A stretch of 64,000 nucleotides of DNA, from the NCBI GenBank assembly GCA_011525915.1, contig WYBM01000015.1, positions 310,001 to 374,000 of the forward strand. The letters run 5' to 3'. Position 1 is the first letter of the stretch. Each line of letters opens with the position of its first letter. Shown here piece by piece: positions 16,349 through 25,915 of this stretch. The notes beneath the pieces were generated by a model that had not been told where the DNA came from, did not search any database, and worked only from the letters and a program-made list of their open reading frames with translations. Source of the stretch: Ardenticatenaceae bacterium (GTDB lineage: Bacteria; Chloroflexota; Anaerolineae; Promineifilales; Promineifilaceae). Both the position numbers and the translations under genes were made by a program.

Positions 16349-17646
16349 TCGTCAAACAAGTAGAAAAACCGTCTGGCTTTGAGTTCAAACCGGGGCAGCG
16401 TGTGGCGGGGCACGGCCGTGACCGACGGCCGCAGGCCCAACACATTTTGAAACGTTTGCTGCATCTGCTGGCAGGTGGCCTGGGTATCGGCGCCGTCAAC
16501 CACCTCGACCTCGATGTTTAAGTGCGCCATTTCCTGCTGTTTGTTGATATGGACTCGAAACTCATCCACGGCCGTGAACTGCCGCACCAGGTTCTCTACG
16601 GCGCTGGGGTATACATTAACCCCTCGCACCACCACCATATCATCAGCCCGGCCCAGGATGCCGCCATGAAAGCGGCCAAACGTGCGCCCACAAGGGCATC
16701 TTTCCGTGGTAAACCGCACCAGGTCCCCTGTACGGTAACGGATCACCGGGAAACCAAGACGCCCCAGGTTGGTGATCACCAGTTCGCCGGTTTCCCCTTC
16801 CGGCACATGCTGCCCGCCGGCGGGGTCTATGACCTCTACCATAAACTCGCTTTCAATGACGTGAATGCCGGCCGGCTGGGCTTCACACTCAAAGCTGTGT
16901 GCGCCCACTTCAGAGGCGCCGGCATGGTCAAAACACCGGGCATGCCACTGTTCCTGGATGCGTTTTTTGGTGGTCGGGACGTTGGCCCCTGGCTCACCGG
17001 CATGAACGGCAATCCGTAGAGGGATATCGTGGAGGTTAAAGTTGTTTTCGCGGGCCACTTCGGCCAGCCGTAAGGCATAGGTGGGTGTACAACACATCAC
17101 CGTCACCTGTAAATCACGCATCAGGTGCAGCCGCTGCAAAGAGGAGAAGCCGCCACCAGACACCAACAGCGCGCCGATCCGCTTTGCGCCCAAGACGGCC
17201 GCCCAAAAACCGATAAACGGGCCAAAGGAAAAGGGTAAAAACAAGCGGTCATCTGCGGTAACGCCGGCACCGGCCAGCACATACCCCCAACAGTCACCCC
17301 ACCATTCCCAACTTTCGGCCGTATCTAACACGTGCAGCGGCGGCCCGGTGGTGCCGCTGGTCTGGTGAAAGCGGGTATAGGTGGCTTCTGGAAAGGTAGC
17401 GTTTGTGCCCAAGGGGGGGGCTTCGGCCTGGGCCTGCACCAGTTCGGTTTTGGTGGTAAAAGGCAGTTGGTAAAGATCTGTGACGGCTTGAATGTCAGAG
17501 GGGGCAGCGCCTACGGCCGTAAGTTTAGTGGTGTAAAAACGGTTACGGCCGTAAAGATGGATGAGCATCTGCTGCAGCTTTTTTAGTTGATGGGCTGGCA
17601 GATGCTCACGCGGCATGGTTTCGATAGCGTGATTAAAAAAGCTCAT
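16345..17646 (-). CDS. PaaK-type aromatic acid-CoA ligase
   Basis: ATG 17646 is chosen because GGGAG lies 7 bases upstream; the longer frame would run through that site and the operator. The 433-residue AMP-forming ligase has the PaaK pattern: TSGTTGPPLHV (ATP loop), GASEVGAHSFECE, GELVITNLGRLGFPVIRYRTGDL, GRADDMVVVRGVNVYPS, and the catalytic Lys region ending PRFELKARR. PaaK-type enzymes activate phenylacetate or benzoates to CoA thioesters. As first gene before hcrCAB, a 4-hydroxybenzoate-CoA ligase is likely. Phenylacetate remains possible, because its operator matches that of the paa operon regulator. A cluster of Cys (CPCGRTFGRF) is typical of the family. Confidence 0.8.
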   Translation of the reverse strand: MSFFNHAIETMPREHLPAHQLKKLQQMLIHLYGRNRFYTTKLTAVGAAPSDIQAVTDLYQLPFTTKTELVQAQAEAPPLGTNATFPEATYTRFHQTSGTTGPPLHVLDTAESWEWWGDCWGYVLAGAGVTADDRLFLPFSFGPFIGFWAAVLGAKRIGALLVSGGGFSSLQRLHLMRDLQVTVMCCTPTYALRLAEVARENNFNLHDIPLRIAVHAGEPGANVPTTKKRIQEQWHARCFDHAGASEVGAHSFECEAQPAGIHVIESEFMVEVIDPAGGQHVPEGETGELVITNLGRLGFPVIRYRTGDLVRFTTERCPCGRTFGRFHGGILGRADDMVVVRGVNVYPSAVENLVRQFTAVDEFRVHINKQQEMAHLNIEVEVVDGADTQATCQQMQQTFQNVLGLRPSVTAVPRHTLPRFELKARRFFYLFDD

Positions 17647-17672
17647 CTCACCACTCCCTGTCGGCCCAATAC

Positions 17673-17690
17673 ATACCAACCAGTAGGTAT
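17673..17690 (-). promoter_or_regulatory. Putative TetR operator upstream of the CoA ligase
   Basis: On the minus strand the site reads ATACCTACTGGTTGGTAT, a near-palindrome with 7 of 9 half-site positions matching. It lies 26 bases upstream of the ligase ATG and is identical at 16 of 18 positions to the site upstream of the tetR gene (58086-58103). Confidence 0.65.
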
Positions 17691-17732
17691 TTATCATGAT
17701 AACATGTCACCAGACCACCGTCAAGGGACAGG

Positions 17733-17876
17733 TTACTTTTCACTTTCTACCTTCAACTTCTCCAATGCGGCTTCAGTTAGAAAACCTGCGGCGGCACCGT
17801 CACGGCCGATTTGATAGGCGGCGAAGAGGATCGCTTTTTGCAGGGCGGTGTACGGCTTGTGGCTGGTGCGGTAGAA
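17733..17876 (-). pseudogene. Possible C-terminal gene remnant in the ligase/regulator gap
   Basis: On the minus strand a stop-to-stop frame of 47 residues ends in AAAGFLTEAALEKLKVES followed by TAA, with good coding character but no start codon. I do not recognise it. It may be the tail of a lost gene, or chance. The rest of 17647-17945 holds the operator and otherwise nothing I can name. Confidence 0.25.
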
Positions 17877-17945
17877 CTAGAATTTTTCGCATTGCCTCCG
17901 TTGGCGCAGTTTTTCCAAAGTCAAACAGTGTACAATAGCATCACC

Positions 17946-18632
17946 ATGACTTACAAAATTCTGTTTGTCGATGATGAATTGACCTTACTGAACACAGTGC
18001 GCGCTTACCTGGAACACGAAGGATACAGTGTGCAAACGGCAACCAACGGCCGTTCCGCCTTGCGCATTTTTCGTGAGTTTCAACCCGATCTCGTAATTCT
18101 AGACATCATGCTGCCAGAGATTGACGGCCTGGAAGTACTGCGCCAACTGCGCCAATCCTCTGACGTATTTGTGATTATGTTGACAGCGAAGGCGGATGAA
18201 GCTGACAAGGTCATTGGGCTGGGTCTGGGTGCAGATGATTACATGACCAAACCATTTAGCCCACGTGAACTAGTAGCCCGTATCAAAGCTACCCTACGCC
18301 GGTTGGGTAGCGGCAGTACTCCAAAAGAGCTGGTTTCCGCTCACATGCGTTTGGATGAGGGAGCGCGGTTGGCCTGGAGAGATAATCAACCGTTGGACCT
18401 GACTCCCATTGAGTTTGACCTTTTGCTAACGCTTATGCGCCATCACGGCCGTGCCTTGAGCCGGGAGCAGTTGATTGAACAAGTGTGGGGTTACGATTAC
18501 TATGGTGATGAGCGGGTGGTTGATGTGCATATCGGCCGCTTGCGCAAAAAAATTGAGGGTGATCCGGCTCACCCTACCCTTATCACGACTGCTTGGGGAG
18601 CTGGTTATCGTTTTGAGGACGAGATGACGTGA
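17946..18632 (+). CDS. OmpR-family response regulator, probably metal-responsive
   Basis: ATG 17946 gives a standard 228-residue protein; the upstream open frame lacks coding character. Receiver domain (DDELTL acidic pair, phospho-Asp in LVILDIMLPEIDG, Lys in DDYMTKPF), then winged-helix DNA-binding domain (LDLTPIEFDLLLTLMRH, RVVDVHIGRLRKKI). It overlaps the downstream kinase start by 3 bases. Its neighbours are Met-rich copper-type proteins and csoR-copZ-copA, so a CusR/CopR-like role is inferred. Confidence 0.85.
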   Translation: MTYKILFVDDELTLLNTVRAYLEHEGYSVQTATNGRSALRIFREFQPDLVILDIMLPEIDGLEVLRQLRQSSDVFVIMLTAKADEADKVIGLGLGADDYMTKPFSPRELVARIKATLRRLGSGSTPKELVSAHMRLDEGARLAWRDNQPLDLTPIEFDLLLTLMRHHGRALSREQLIEQVWGYDYYGDERVVDVHIGRLRKKIEGDPAHPTLITTAWGAGYRFEDEMT

Positions 18633-19735
18633 AAACCCTTCGACAACATTTGGGTTGGAAGCTTTTCTTTTCCTATTTCATAATCATTCTGGTTGGTGTT
18701 ATTTCTTTAGCAATTGCTGCCGAATTTGTTACACCCACGGCTTTTAATCGTCATATGGCAAGTATGGAAACAATGATGGGTGGTAGCATGGGTGGGATGA
18801 TGGCCGACCTGACCGAAGGCTTTCAGGCAGCCATTAATGAAATTTTATTTGTAGCTGCCTCTCTGGCATTTGTCACAGCCGTCTTTGTCAGCACCTTTGT
18901 TACCCGTCGCATCGTCAAACCCATCCAAGAGATGCAAACGGCCAGCCAACACATCGCAGCCGGAAACTATGATGAACGGGTTGAGGTGGTTGGCGAAGAT
19001 GAACTGGCTGATCTGGCTCAATCCTTCAACCAAATGGCGCATACGTTGAGCCAGACAGAAGAGCGCCGCCGCCGACTCATTGGAGACGTTGCCCACGAAT
19101 TAAGAACCCCTCTCAGCAGTCTGAAAAGCCTCCTGGAAGGTCTGGTAGACGGGGTCTTGCCCGCTGAAACGGGAACCTTTCTGGATGCTCAGCGGGAAGT
19201 GAGCCGTCTGCAGCGGCTGGTGCAGGACCTTGAAGAATTATCTAAGGCGGAAGCCGGTGAATTAACACTGGAACAATCCTGGGTGCAGCCAAATGCTTTT
19301 GTGGAGACGGCCGTTACTCGACTGGTACTGCAATACGAAGATAAAGATGTCCGATTGCATGCTGAATTACCAGGCAACTTGCCGCTGATCTACGTTGATC
19401 AAGAACGCATGACTCAGGTGATGTTGAACTTGTTAGGGAATGCGTTACAGTACACGCCGTCAGGGGGTAAGGTCACGGTCACGGCTCAGGTCGAGGCGCG
19501 ACAAATTATCATTTCAGTTCAGGATGATGGCATTGGCATTCCCTCAGTATCCCTACCCCATATCTTTGAACGATTTTATAGGGTAGATAAATCTCGCTCA
19601 CGCACTGGCGGCGGTTCGGGCATTGGTTTAACGATCAGCAAACATATTGTAGAAGCCCACCACGGCCGTCTCACCGCCGCCAGTCCAGGTTTAAATCGGG
19701 GCAGCACCTTCGCAATTGTATTACCGGCTGACTAA
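18629..19735 (+). CDS. Sensor histidine kinase with Met-rich extracytoplasmic loop
   Basis: GTG start at 18629 overlaps the regulator stop. The 368-residue protein has TM helix 1 (about 11-31), a short outer loop of about 40 residues, TM helix 2 (about 70-90), HAMP, HisKA with DVAHELRTPLSS, and HATPase with NLLGNALQYTPSGGKV, DDGIGIP and GGGSGIGL. The loop contains HMASMETMMGGSMGGMM; such Met/His-rich sensors bind Cu(I) or Ag(I) in CusS-like kinases. The loop is much shorter than in CusS. With the flanking Met-rich and cop genes this suggests copper sensing outside the cytoplasm. Confidence 0.82.
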   Translation: MKTLRQHLGWKLFFSYFIIILVGVISLAIAAEFVTPTAFNRHMASMETMMGGSMGGMMADLTEGFQAAINEILFVAASLAFVTAVFVSTFVTRRIVKPIQEMQTASQHIAAGNYDERVEVVGEDELADLAQSFNQMAHTLSQTEERRRRLIGDVAHELRTPLSSLKSLLEGLVDGVLPAETGTFLDAQREVSRLQRLVQDLEELSKAEAGELTLEQSWVQPNAFVETAVTRLVLQYEDKDVRLHAELPGNLPLIYVDQERMTQVMLNLLGNALQYTPSGGKVTVTAQVEARQIIISVQDDGIGIPSVSLPHIFERFYRVDKSRSRTGGGSGIGLTISKHIVEAHHGRLTAASPGLNRGSTFAIVLPAD

Positions 19736-19856
19736 CTTATTTGTTACAGAATTGTCATATTTTCGTTAAATCCCCGACACAGAAAGTTCCTATCATCAAG
19801 TTATCCATTAAAAACAAGCGGTCAGATGCTGAAATCTGACTGTAGGAGCGTGACAT

Positions 19857-20093
19857 ATGATGACAGGATTTGGTATGGGATTGGGTTGGCTTGGCTTTTT
19901 GATGATGGCAATTTTCTGGATTGTAATCATCGCCGCTGCCGTCTGGCTTTTCAGCAACCTATTCCCACAAAACAGACAAACACAAACGGGTGACGCAGCA
20001 AAAACAGCCGTCACCATCTTAAAGAAACGATATGCACGTGGCGAGATTAGCACAGAAGAGTATGAAGCCATGCGCCACGATTTAGAACAATGA
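19857..20093 (+). CDS. Small SHOCT-domain membrane protein
   Basis: A 78-residue protein with one N-terminal TM helix (LGFLMMAIFWIVIIAAAVWLF) and a C-terminal SHOCT motif (ILKKRYARGEISTEEYEAMR). SHOCT segments occur as short tails on many membrane proteins with oligomerisation roles. It lies 121 bases after the kinase and its stop overlaps the ribosome site of the next Met-rich gene. A copper-envelope role is inferred from context only. Confidence 0.75.
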   Translation: MMTGFGMGLGWLGFLMMAIFWIVIIAAAVWLFSNLFPQNRQTQTGDAAKTAVTILKKRYARGEISTEEYEAMRHDLEQ

Positions 20094-20104
20094 GGAGCAA
20101 GATA

Positions 20105-20974
20105 ATGAACCAAAGAATATTTTCAATAATCGCATTAATCATTTTAAGCATTCTGCTGTTCGGGGCCGGTGTTTGGTTTGGTCAGACACAGGTAGCGAGC
20201 GCAAATGGGCAGCTCGGTTGGATGATGAGGAACACAAACAATACGGCACAGCCCGGCTATGGCATGATGAATGGTCAACATGATGGAGATATGATGGGTG
20301 GTCCGGGCATGATGAATGGTCAATATAATAATATGATGGGTAGCAGTCAATATGGCGCGGGCATGATGGGTATGATGACCGGGTTCGGTGGTTTGAGTGA
20401 TGCGGAACCATTAACAATTGAAGAAACAGAAACGGCCGTTAACAACTACCTGTCCACGCTTAACCAAGACAACCTCACGCTGGGCGAAATTATGATCTTC
20501 TCCAACCATGCCTATGCTCAAATTCTTGACACTGATGCAAAACAAGGCGCATTCGAGGTTTTGGTCGACCCTGCCACAGGCAACGTCTTTCCTGAACCTG
20601 GCCCCAACATGATGTGGAACACCGAATACGGCATGATGGATGGTTCTGGCATGATGAACATGATGATGGGCGGTATGGGTAGTGGCATGATGAATGACCA
20701 GCACGGTGACGTGATGGGCAGTTGGGGCAGCACTGTGGACACGAAAATAAACGTCACCGTTGAAGAGGCACCCGATCTTGCCCAAACCTACTTGGACAGC
20801 GTTTTACCCGATACGACCGTTGCTGATCAGGCGGACACTTTTCCCGGCTATTACACATTGCACATTGAGCGTGATGGCGAGGTCATTGGGATGCTTAGTG
20901 TCAACGCGTACACAGGAGATGTTTTCCTCCACCACTGGCACGGCGATTTCGTCGAGATGGATGACGCGCATTAA
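20105..20974 (+). CDS. Secreted Met-rich protein with two PepSY-like segments
   Basis: ATG 20105 lies 7 bases after AGGAG. The 289-residue product has a signal peptide or anchor (IFSIIALIILSILLFGAGVWF). It carries Met/Gly/Asn/His-rich segments (GMMNGQHDGDMMGGPGMMNG; MMDGSGMMNMMMGGMGSGMM) and two repeated alpha/beta units ending FEVLVDPATGNVF and LSVNAYTGDVFLHHWHG, the pattern of PepSY-like domains. Methionine arrays bind Cu(I)/Ag(I) in proteins such as CopK or CusF-type chaperones. It probably buffers copper in the envelope. It is co-operonic with the SHOCT protein and follows the metal-type two-component pair. Confidence 0.7.
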   Translation: MNQRIFSIIALIILSILLFGAGVWFGQTQVASANGQLGWMMRNTNNTAQPGYGMMNGQHDGDMMGGPGMMNGQYNNMMGSSQYGAGMMGMMTGFGGLSDAEPLTIEETETAVNNYLSTLNQDNLTLGEIMIFSNHAYAQILDTDAKQGAFEVLVDPATGNVFPEPGPNMMWNTEYGMMDGSGMMNMMMGGMGSGMMNDQHGDVMGSWGSTVDTKINVTVEEAPDLAQTYLDSVLPDTTVADQADTFPGYYTLHIERDGEVIGMLSVNAYTGDVFLHHWHGDFVEMDDAH

Positions 20975-21408
20975 AGTCCAGGCAAGAAGCGGGGATCAAA
21001 GCATACGCTAAATTGCGTATATCCCTACAAGACAAATGGCGCTCGCCAATGGTCTTCCGTAGAGGTAAAAAGAAATGGAGGTACTTTTTCACAGGTACCT
21101 CCATTATAATATGTGGTAAAGGAGTGTGTTATGTTTTTTCGAAAAAACAAACGACTGATCTCTCCATTCCCTTTGACCAGATAGAAGCTAAGCTCAAACT
21201 TACGGTCGTGGCAAAATATTTATACTTAATTCCACAAATCCCAGAACCCCCGGCCTGCACTACGCTTTACGTGTTGGCTTCGGAGATGCCCATTTCAGCC
21301 TGCTTCACCTGCTGAGTTATCTGTTCATTGGCATGGCTGTCCCATGAATTCCATGTCCCACCGTTCTTTCCCTTTCACCCATCGCCGGCAGGAACCGTTC
21401 TGGTTTGG
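20975..21408. other. Intergenic stretch between copper genes and truncated ABC genes
   Basis: 434 bases without a convincing gene. It holds one strong hairpin (listed separately) and a short ATG frame at 21131 after AAGGAG (MFFRKNKRL...) that stops after 17 residues and may be a destroyed gene start. The last 100 bases have no recognisable content and run into the truncated ABC ATPase. Confidence 0.5.
21074..21105 (+). terminator. Hairpin downstream of the Met-rich gene
   Basis: AATGGAGGTAC (21074-21084) and GTACCTCCATT (21095-21105) pair perfectly over a 10-base loop. It is followed by ATAATATG rather than a clean U-run. It probably ends the copper transcript or marks a relict mobile-element end. 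Confidence 0.5.
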
Positions 21409-21888
21409 TCAGGGACTCATCCCGGCAACGCGCTGTTTTTCGCCGCCCGACAACTTTTCTGGCAAGAAGCGCAGACGATGGGCCAAGCCTAACTGCTCCA
21501 GCAAATCCTGAGCACGCAGTCGTGCTTCTTTACGCGTCATGCCATTCAACTGCCCCACCAGTGCGACGTTATCCAGACAGGAAAGGGCAGACAACAGGTT
21601 AAAATCCTGAAAGATGAAGCCGATGTGACGCAAGCGCACATCAGGCAAGCGGCTTTCATCCAGTTGGGTGAGATCATCTTTGCCAATCTGAATACGGCCG
21701 TTTGACGGCCGTAATAATCCCCCTAACATCGACAGCAGCGTTGTCTTGCCACTACCCGATGGCCCCATAATCAACACAACCTCACCGGGCAGTATCCTTA
21801 GCGAAACATCATGCACAGCAACCACTTCTGTAACGTTGCTGCCAAAACGACGGGTCACATTTTCAACTTGCATAATCGGTTCGATCAT
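21409..21888 (-). pseudogene. ABC transporter ATPase, truncated after the signature motif (LolD/MacB-type)
   Basis: 159 residues with an intact start and Walker A (GPSGSGKTT), Q-loop (FIFQDFNLL) and signature (LSGGEKQRVA), then an abrupt AGMSP-stop. Walker B, the D-loop and the switch His are absent, so it cannot hydrolyse ATP as it stands; intact relatives have about 225 residues. It lies 2 bases downstream of a permease fragment that is also truncated. The pair is therefore a decayed LolCDE/MacB-like exporter, cut at both ends. Confidence 0.8.
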
Positions 21889-21890
21889 TT

Positions 21891-22540
21891 TTAACCTCTA
21901 AAAACCTGCGCTGGGTCGAGCCGGGCCAACTGCCATGCGGGAACCAGTGCCGAAACAGTGCCAATCAGCAAAGAAGTTGCCAGAACGCGGCTGACACCTA
22001 CTTGTGTCAGCGCCAGCCCCATTCCGGGCACAATGAAGGGGACAAGCTGACCTAACACCCAGACCAGCGTGATTGCGACGACAAAGCCTAAAAGCAAGCT
22101 CAACGCAGCTTGCACAGCAACAACAGCGTACAGGTGGCGGTTTTTAGCACCAATCGCCTTCAAGACACCATATTCCTGCCGCTTGCGCAGGGTACTGGTA
22201 TAGAGTGTCAGCGCCGTTACAGCCAGCCCAATGAGAAAGCCGGAAAGATTCATGATGTTCAGAATTTCGACGCTCATGTCTTTGATGATTTGTCGCTCTT
22301 CGGAGGAAAATTCGGCAGTGGGTAAAGCAAGGACGCGGTCATTACGGCCGTTAATCTCCGCCGCCACTTCATTAACATTCTTATCCGCCGCTACATCGAG
22401 CAGGGCATAACTAATCACGCCGTCACCGCGCAATTTTTGAAAGTCATCAATATAGATTTTTATAAACCGAGATGATTCAACAGTTGTTGACCACGTCTTT
22501 TTTCCTTGTTTGCCTGATGCCTTCAGAATACAACCAGAAA
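21891..22540 (-). pseudogene. FtsX/MacB-type ABC permease, C-terminal fragment
   Basis: The open frame runs from an upstream stop at 22541 with no good start. The coding pattern continues upstream of the first possible start (TTG 22433) through SSRFIKIYIDDFQKLRGDG, showing that the N-terminal part has been lost. The remainder has the periplasmic end and the last three TM helices of the FtsX fold (LSGFLIGLAVTALTLYTSTL, YGVLKAIGAKNRHLY, ending ARLDPAQVFRG). With the truncated ATPase it marks a deletion-bounded remnant next to the csoR promoter. Confidence 0.75.
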
Positions 22541-22675
22541 CTCATGGAAAGAAGCGCAATCCTACCGATCTACATCTAGGTGATATCACCTATTTGTCTG
22601 TCACGTTAATAAGCTGTTCTTAGAACAGGCCAAATGGCGTATTTACAGATTAAGTGTTTCAGGTAAACTGCAACC

Positions 22676-22699
22676 ATACCCCCCCCCAAGGGGGGTGGG
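22676..22699 (+). promoter_or_regulatory. CsoR-type operator overlapping the csoR ribosome site
   Basis: ATACCCCCCCCCAAGGGGGG followed by TGGG: a C-run/G-run dyad of the kind bound by CsoR/RcnR-family repressors. The right half also supplies the purine-rich ribosome site of csoR (ATG 22709). Autoregulation is the likely meaning. A plausible promoter (TTTACA about 22642, TAAACT about 22664) lies just upstream. Confidence 0.6.
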
Positions 22700-22708
22700 A
22701 ATTAAAAG

Positions 22709-22999
22709 ATGGATGAGACAACACAAAAAGTAGTTATCCAACGATTAGCCAGCGCCGCCGGCCATATTAAAGGTATCGAACGGATGGCCCAAGAAGACAC
22801 CTATTGCATTGATATGATCCGGCAGATTCAGGCAGTCCAGGCCGCGCTGCATAAAGTGAGCGCCATCATCCTAGACAACCATATGCGGGCCTGCATGGTC
22901 ACGGCCGTGCACGATGAAGATCCCTGTGAACGGGAAAAAATGCTGCAAGAAGTTGTCAGTGTCTTTGATGTATCTAGTAAACTAAAATCTAATTTTTGA
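22709..22999 (+). CDS. csoR: CsoR-family Cu(I)-sensing repressor
   Basis: A 96-residue all-helical DUF156 protein. It has the conserved N-terminal RLASAAGHIKGIERM helix and the Cu(I) ligand set Cys-His-Cys (Cys in DTYCIDMI, His and Cys in NHMRACM) in W-X-Y-Z positions typical of CsoR. Binding Cu(I) releases it from the GC-rich operator. It is first in csoR-copZ(-copA), directly after a matching dyad. RcnR/FrmR-type sensors have different ligand sets, so copper is preferred. Confidence 0.88.
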   Translation: MDETTQKVVIQRLASAAGHIKGIERMAQEDTYCIDMIRQIQAVQAALHKVSAIILDNHMRACMVTAVHDEDPCEREKMLQEVVSVFDVSSKLKSNF

Positions 23000-23011
23000 G
23001 GAGATCGTTCT

Positions 23012-23224
23012 ATGCAAAGTAAAACATTTACCGTACCTAATATCAGCTGTGGACACTGTGTTCACACGGTGGAAATGGAAGTGGGTGAAATTATCGGTGT
23101 ATCTAGCGTCAAAGCTGTTCAAGACACCAAACAAGTCACTGTGGAGTGGGATGTGCCAGCTAGCTGGGAACAAATCCAGGCCACCTTGCAGGAAATCAAC
23201 TATCCGCCGGAAGGCTTAATTTAA
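23012..23224 (+). CDS. copZ: Copper chaperone (HMA domain)
   Basis: 70 residues forming one heavy-metal-associated ferredoxin-like fold with the metal site ISCGHCVHTV (the usual Met before CxxC is Ser-containing here). Such proteins carry Cu(I) to CopA and to CsoR. The gene starts 12 bases after csoR with AGGAG upstream, so it is in the same transcript. A terminator follows. Confidence 0.88.
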   Translation: MQSKTFTVPNISCGHCVHTVEMEVGEIIGVSSVKAVQDTKQVTVEWDVPASWEQIQATLQEINYPPEGLI

Positions 23225-23269
23225 ATCGATTAGGAACAGAGACATTTAATTATTTCGGATGTAAAACGT

Positions 23270-23313
23270 GATGCACGGTGCGTGAATGGATTACGCGCTG
23301 TGCATCTTGTTTT
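23270..23313 (+). terminator. Terminator between copZ and copA
   Basis: GATGCACGGTGCGT (23270-23283) pairs at 12 of 14 positions with ACGCGCTGTGCATC (23293-23306), with an AAAAC/GTTTT extension and a T-rich tail TTGTTTT. It implies partial or complete transcript separation of csoR-copZ from copA. Confidence 0.65.
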
Positions 23314-23395
23314 AACATCAACTGTTTTGCTCCGAGTATCCTCAATAAGTTATTGTCGTCCAGGAGCAAAATTGCACTAGAAGAGGAAGGACATC

Positions 23396-25915
23396 ATGTC
23401 CGAACAACAAATCACACTCCCTGTTATGGGGATGACCTGCGCCAATTGTGTGGCATCGGTCGAACGACATTCGAAAAAAGTCGAGGGTGTCACTGACGCC
23501 GTCGTTAACTTTGCCAGTGAGCGGGTGACTATCAGTTACGATCCGGCCGTTTCAAACACCAAAACTGTGACGACCGCTGTCATCAATCGGGTGAAAAGAG
23601 CCGGCTATGAAATCCCAACAGCCATCACGGAACTGGCCCTGTTGGGGATGACTTGTGCCAACTGTGCCAACACCATCGAACGCAAACTCAACAAAGTAGA
23701 GGGTGTCTTAGATGCCTCAGTCAACTTTGCCAGTGAAAAAGCAACTGTCACTTATGCGCCTGGTACTGTAACCCGGCCGGACCTGATCGCCGCTGTGCGC
23801 CAGGCTGGTTATGACGTGGTGGAAACCGAGGCAGATGATGAACTCGAAGATGCCGAAGCGGCTGCCCGTCAGGCGGAGATTAGACACCAACAAAACCGGT
23901 TTATTGTCGGCCTTATCTTCTCCATGCCATTATTTATCTTGAGCATGTTACGGGATCTGGGTGTGATGGGCGCCTGGTTGCACGAGCCCTGGGTCAACTG
24001 GCTCTTTTGGGCCTTGGCCACGCCGGTACAATTTTATGTTGGTTGGGACTACTATACGGGCGCTTACAAAAGCTTGCGTAACCGCAGCGCTAATATGGAT
24101 GTGTTGGTGGCGATGGGCTCCTCGGTCGCTTATTTCTACAGTGTCGCCGTCACCATTGCTCTGACGCTTGGTTCAACGGTGCTGGATATGCACGTTTACT
24201 TTGAAACCTCAGCCGTAATTATCACCCTGATTGTCCTGGGTAAACTGCTGGAAGTGCAGGCCAAAGCGCAAACCAGTGAAGCCATCAAGAAGCTGATGGG
24301 CTTGCAGGCTAAATCAGCTCGCGTGGTACGTAACGGTCAAGAAGTGGACATCCCCATTGCTGAGGTTGTCATGGGTGATATGGTTGTCGTTCGGCCGGGT
24401 GAGAAGATCCCGGTAGATGGTCGGGTGATAGATGGGCATTCTGCAGTCGACGAAAGCATGATCACCGGTGAAAGTCTGCCCGTCGAGAAAGTAGCTGGCG
24501 ATGACGTGATCGGGGCCACGATTAACAAACAAGGTCTGCTCAAGTTTGAAGCGACAAAAGTCGGTAAAGAAACGGCGCTGGCGCAGATTATCAAGATGGT
24601 GGAACAGGCGCAAGGCAGCAAGGCACCCATCCAGCGACAGGTAGACCGTGTAGCCGCTTATTTCGTGCCGGCTGTCATTGTTTTTGCTGTGGCGACCTTT
24701 TTTATCTGGTATGCAGCCAGTGGTGATTTTGTCGCCGCCATGCTCCGTTTAACGGCCGTGCTGGTGATAGCCTGCCCCTGCGCTATGGGCCTGGCCACCC
24801 CGACTTCTATCATGGTAGGGGTTGGCAAAGGGGCCGAATACGGCGTTCTCTTTAAAAACAGTGAGGCTTTAGAGCAGGCACACAAGTTAACAGCCGTTGT
24901 TCTTGACAAAACAGGCACTATCACCAAGGGGGAACCAGCCGTTACCGATATTTTAGTTAGTGAGCAAGCTAGAGTTCTACAACTAGCCATCGCCGGAAAT
25001 GGGCAACCGCCAATATCCGGCCCTATGCTTCAAAATCATCTTCTGTATCTGGCGGCTTCAGCTGAACGTGGGTCAGAGCATCCCCTGGGAGAATCCATCG
25101 TTGTTGCCGCTCAAGAAAAAGGACTGGCGTTAAGCGAACCAACGGCTTTTGAAGCGATTGCCGGTCATGGCATCTCGGCGGTCGTGGATGGGCATAAAAT
25201 ATTGCTGGGCAACTTGCGCTTGATGGAACGAGAAGATGTGGAACTCAATGGATTACTTTCTAAGGCAGAACAACTACAAAGTGAAGCCAAAACAGCGATG
25301 TGGCTTGCCGTAGACGGCCAAGCGAGTGCCATCATTGGTGTTGCCGACACCATAAAAGAAGGCTCCAAAGAAGCTGTTGAAAAAATGCACACATTGGGTT
25401 TAATCGTTGTGATGATGACCGGTGACAACCAGGCCACGGCCGAAGCAATTGCAACCGAGGCCGGCATTGACCGCGTTTTTGCCGAAGTCTTGCCGGGTGA
25501 CAAAGCCAGCTATGTGGCCCAATTACAGGATGAAGGGTACGTTGTGGGCATGGTGGGTGATGGCATCAATGACGCCCCTGCCCTGGCCCAGGCAGATGTC
25601 GGTATGGCGATTGGCACTGGCACCGATGTTGCTATGGAAGCGGCCGATGTGACGCTGATGCGCGGCGACTTACGCAGTGTGCCGCAAGCAATCAAATTAT
25701 CCAAAGCGACCATGCGCAACATCCATGAAAATCTGGTTTGGGCCTTTGGTTATAACACTATTCTGCTCCCTGTTGCGGCCGGTGTCCTGGCTCCATTTGC
25801 CTGGGCACCTGATTTCTTACGCCAACTGAGTCCAATCCTGGCAGCAGGTGCTATGGCCTTTTCAAGTATCAGTGTGGTTGGCAACTCGCTGCGATTGAAA
25901 CGAGTAAAAATGTAG
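23396..25915 (+). CDS. copA: Cu(I)-exporting P1B-type ATPase
   Basis: 839 residues starting after GAGGAAGG. Two N-terminal HMA domains ([10 protein letters not shown] and [10 protein letters not shown]), eight TM helices, TGES actuator loop ([11 protein letters not shown]), Cu site C460-P-C462 in TM6, phosphorylated Asp504 (DKTGTITKG), HP dipeptide (SEHPLGES) and the hinge [16 protein letters not shown]. The C-terminal TM helix ends at the usual GNSLRLKR. All catalytic residues are intact. It pumps Cu(I) from the cytoplasm and is fed by the upstream CopZ. Confidence 0.93.
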   Translation: MSEQQITLPVMGMTCANCVASVERHSKKVEGVTDAVVNFASERVTISYDPAVSNTKTVTTAVINRVKRAGYEIPTAITELALLGMTCANCANTIERKLNKVEGVLDASVNFASEKATVTYAPGTVTRPDLIAAVRQAGYDVVETEADDELEDAEAAARQAEIRHQQNRFIVGLIFSMPLFILSMLRDLGVMGAWLHEPWVNWLFWALATPVQFYVGWDYYTGAYKSLRNRSANMDVLVAMGSSVAYFYSVAVTIALTLGSTVLDMHVYFETSAVIITLIVLGKLLEVQAKAQTSEAIKKLMGLQAKSARVVRNGQEVDIPIAEVVMGDMVVVRPGEKIPVDGRVIDGHSAVDESMITGESLPVEKVAGDDVIGATINKQGLLKFEATKVGKETALAQIIKMVEQAQGSKAPIQRQVDRVAAYFVPAVIVFAVATFFIWYAASGDFVAAMLRLTAVLVIACPCAMGLATPTSIMVGVGKGAEYGVLFKNSEALEQAHKLTAVVLDKTGTITKGEPAVTDILVSEQARVLQLAIAGNGQPPISGPMLQNHLLYLAASAERGSEHPLGESIVVAAQEKGLALSEPTAFEAIAGHGISAVVDGHKILLGNLRLMEREDVELNGLLSKAEQLQSEAKTAMWLAVDGQASAIIGVADTIKEGSKEAVEKMHTLGLIVVMMTGDNQATAEAIATEAGIDRVFAEVLPGDKASYVAQLQDEGYVVGMVGDGINDAPALAQADVGMAIGTGTDVAMEAADVTLMRGDLRSVPQAIKLSKATMRNIHENLVWAFGYNTILLPVAAGVLAPFAWAPDFLRQLSPILAAGAMAFSSISVVGNSLRLKRVKM

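Noticed and set aside
21013..21315. Plus-strand 100-codon frame after the Met-rich gene
   Set aside because: No ribosome site, crosses a strong hairpin, and the product has no domain or coding character.
22679..22699. C9/G6 homopolymer considered as phase-variable tract or sequencing error
   Set aside because: It lies outside a coding region, just before a CsoR gene, and forms the C-run/G-run dyad expected of a CsoR operator; exact run length should still be treated with care.
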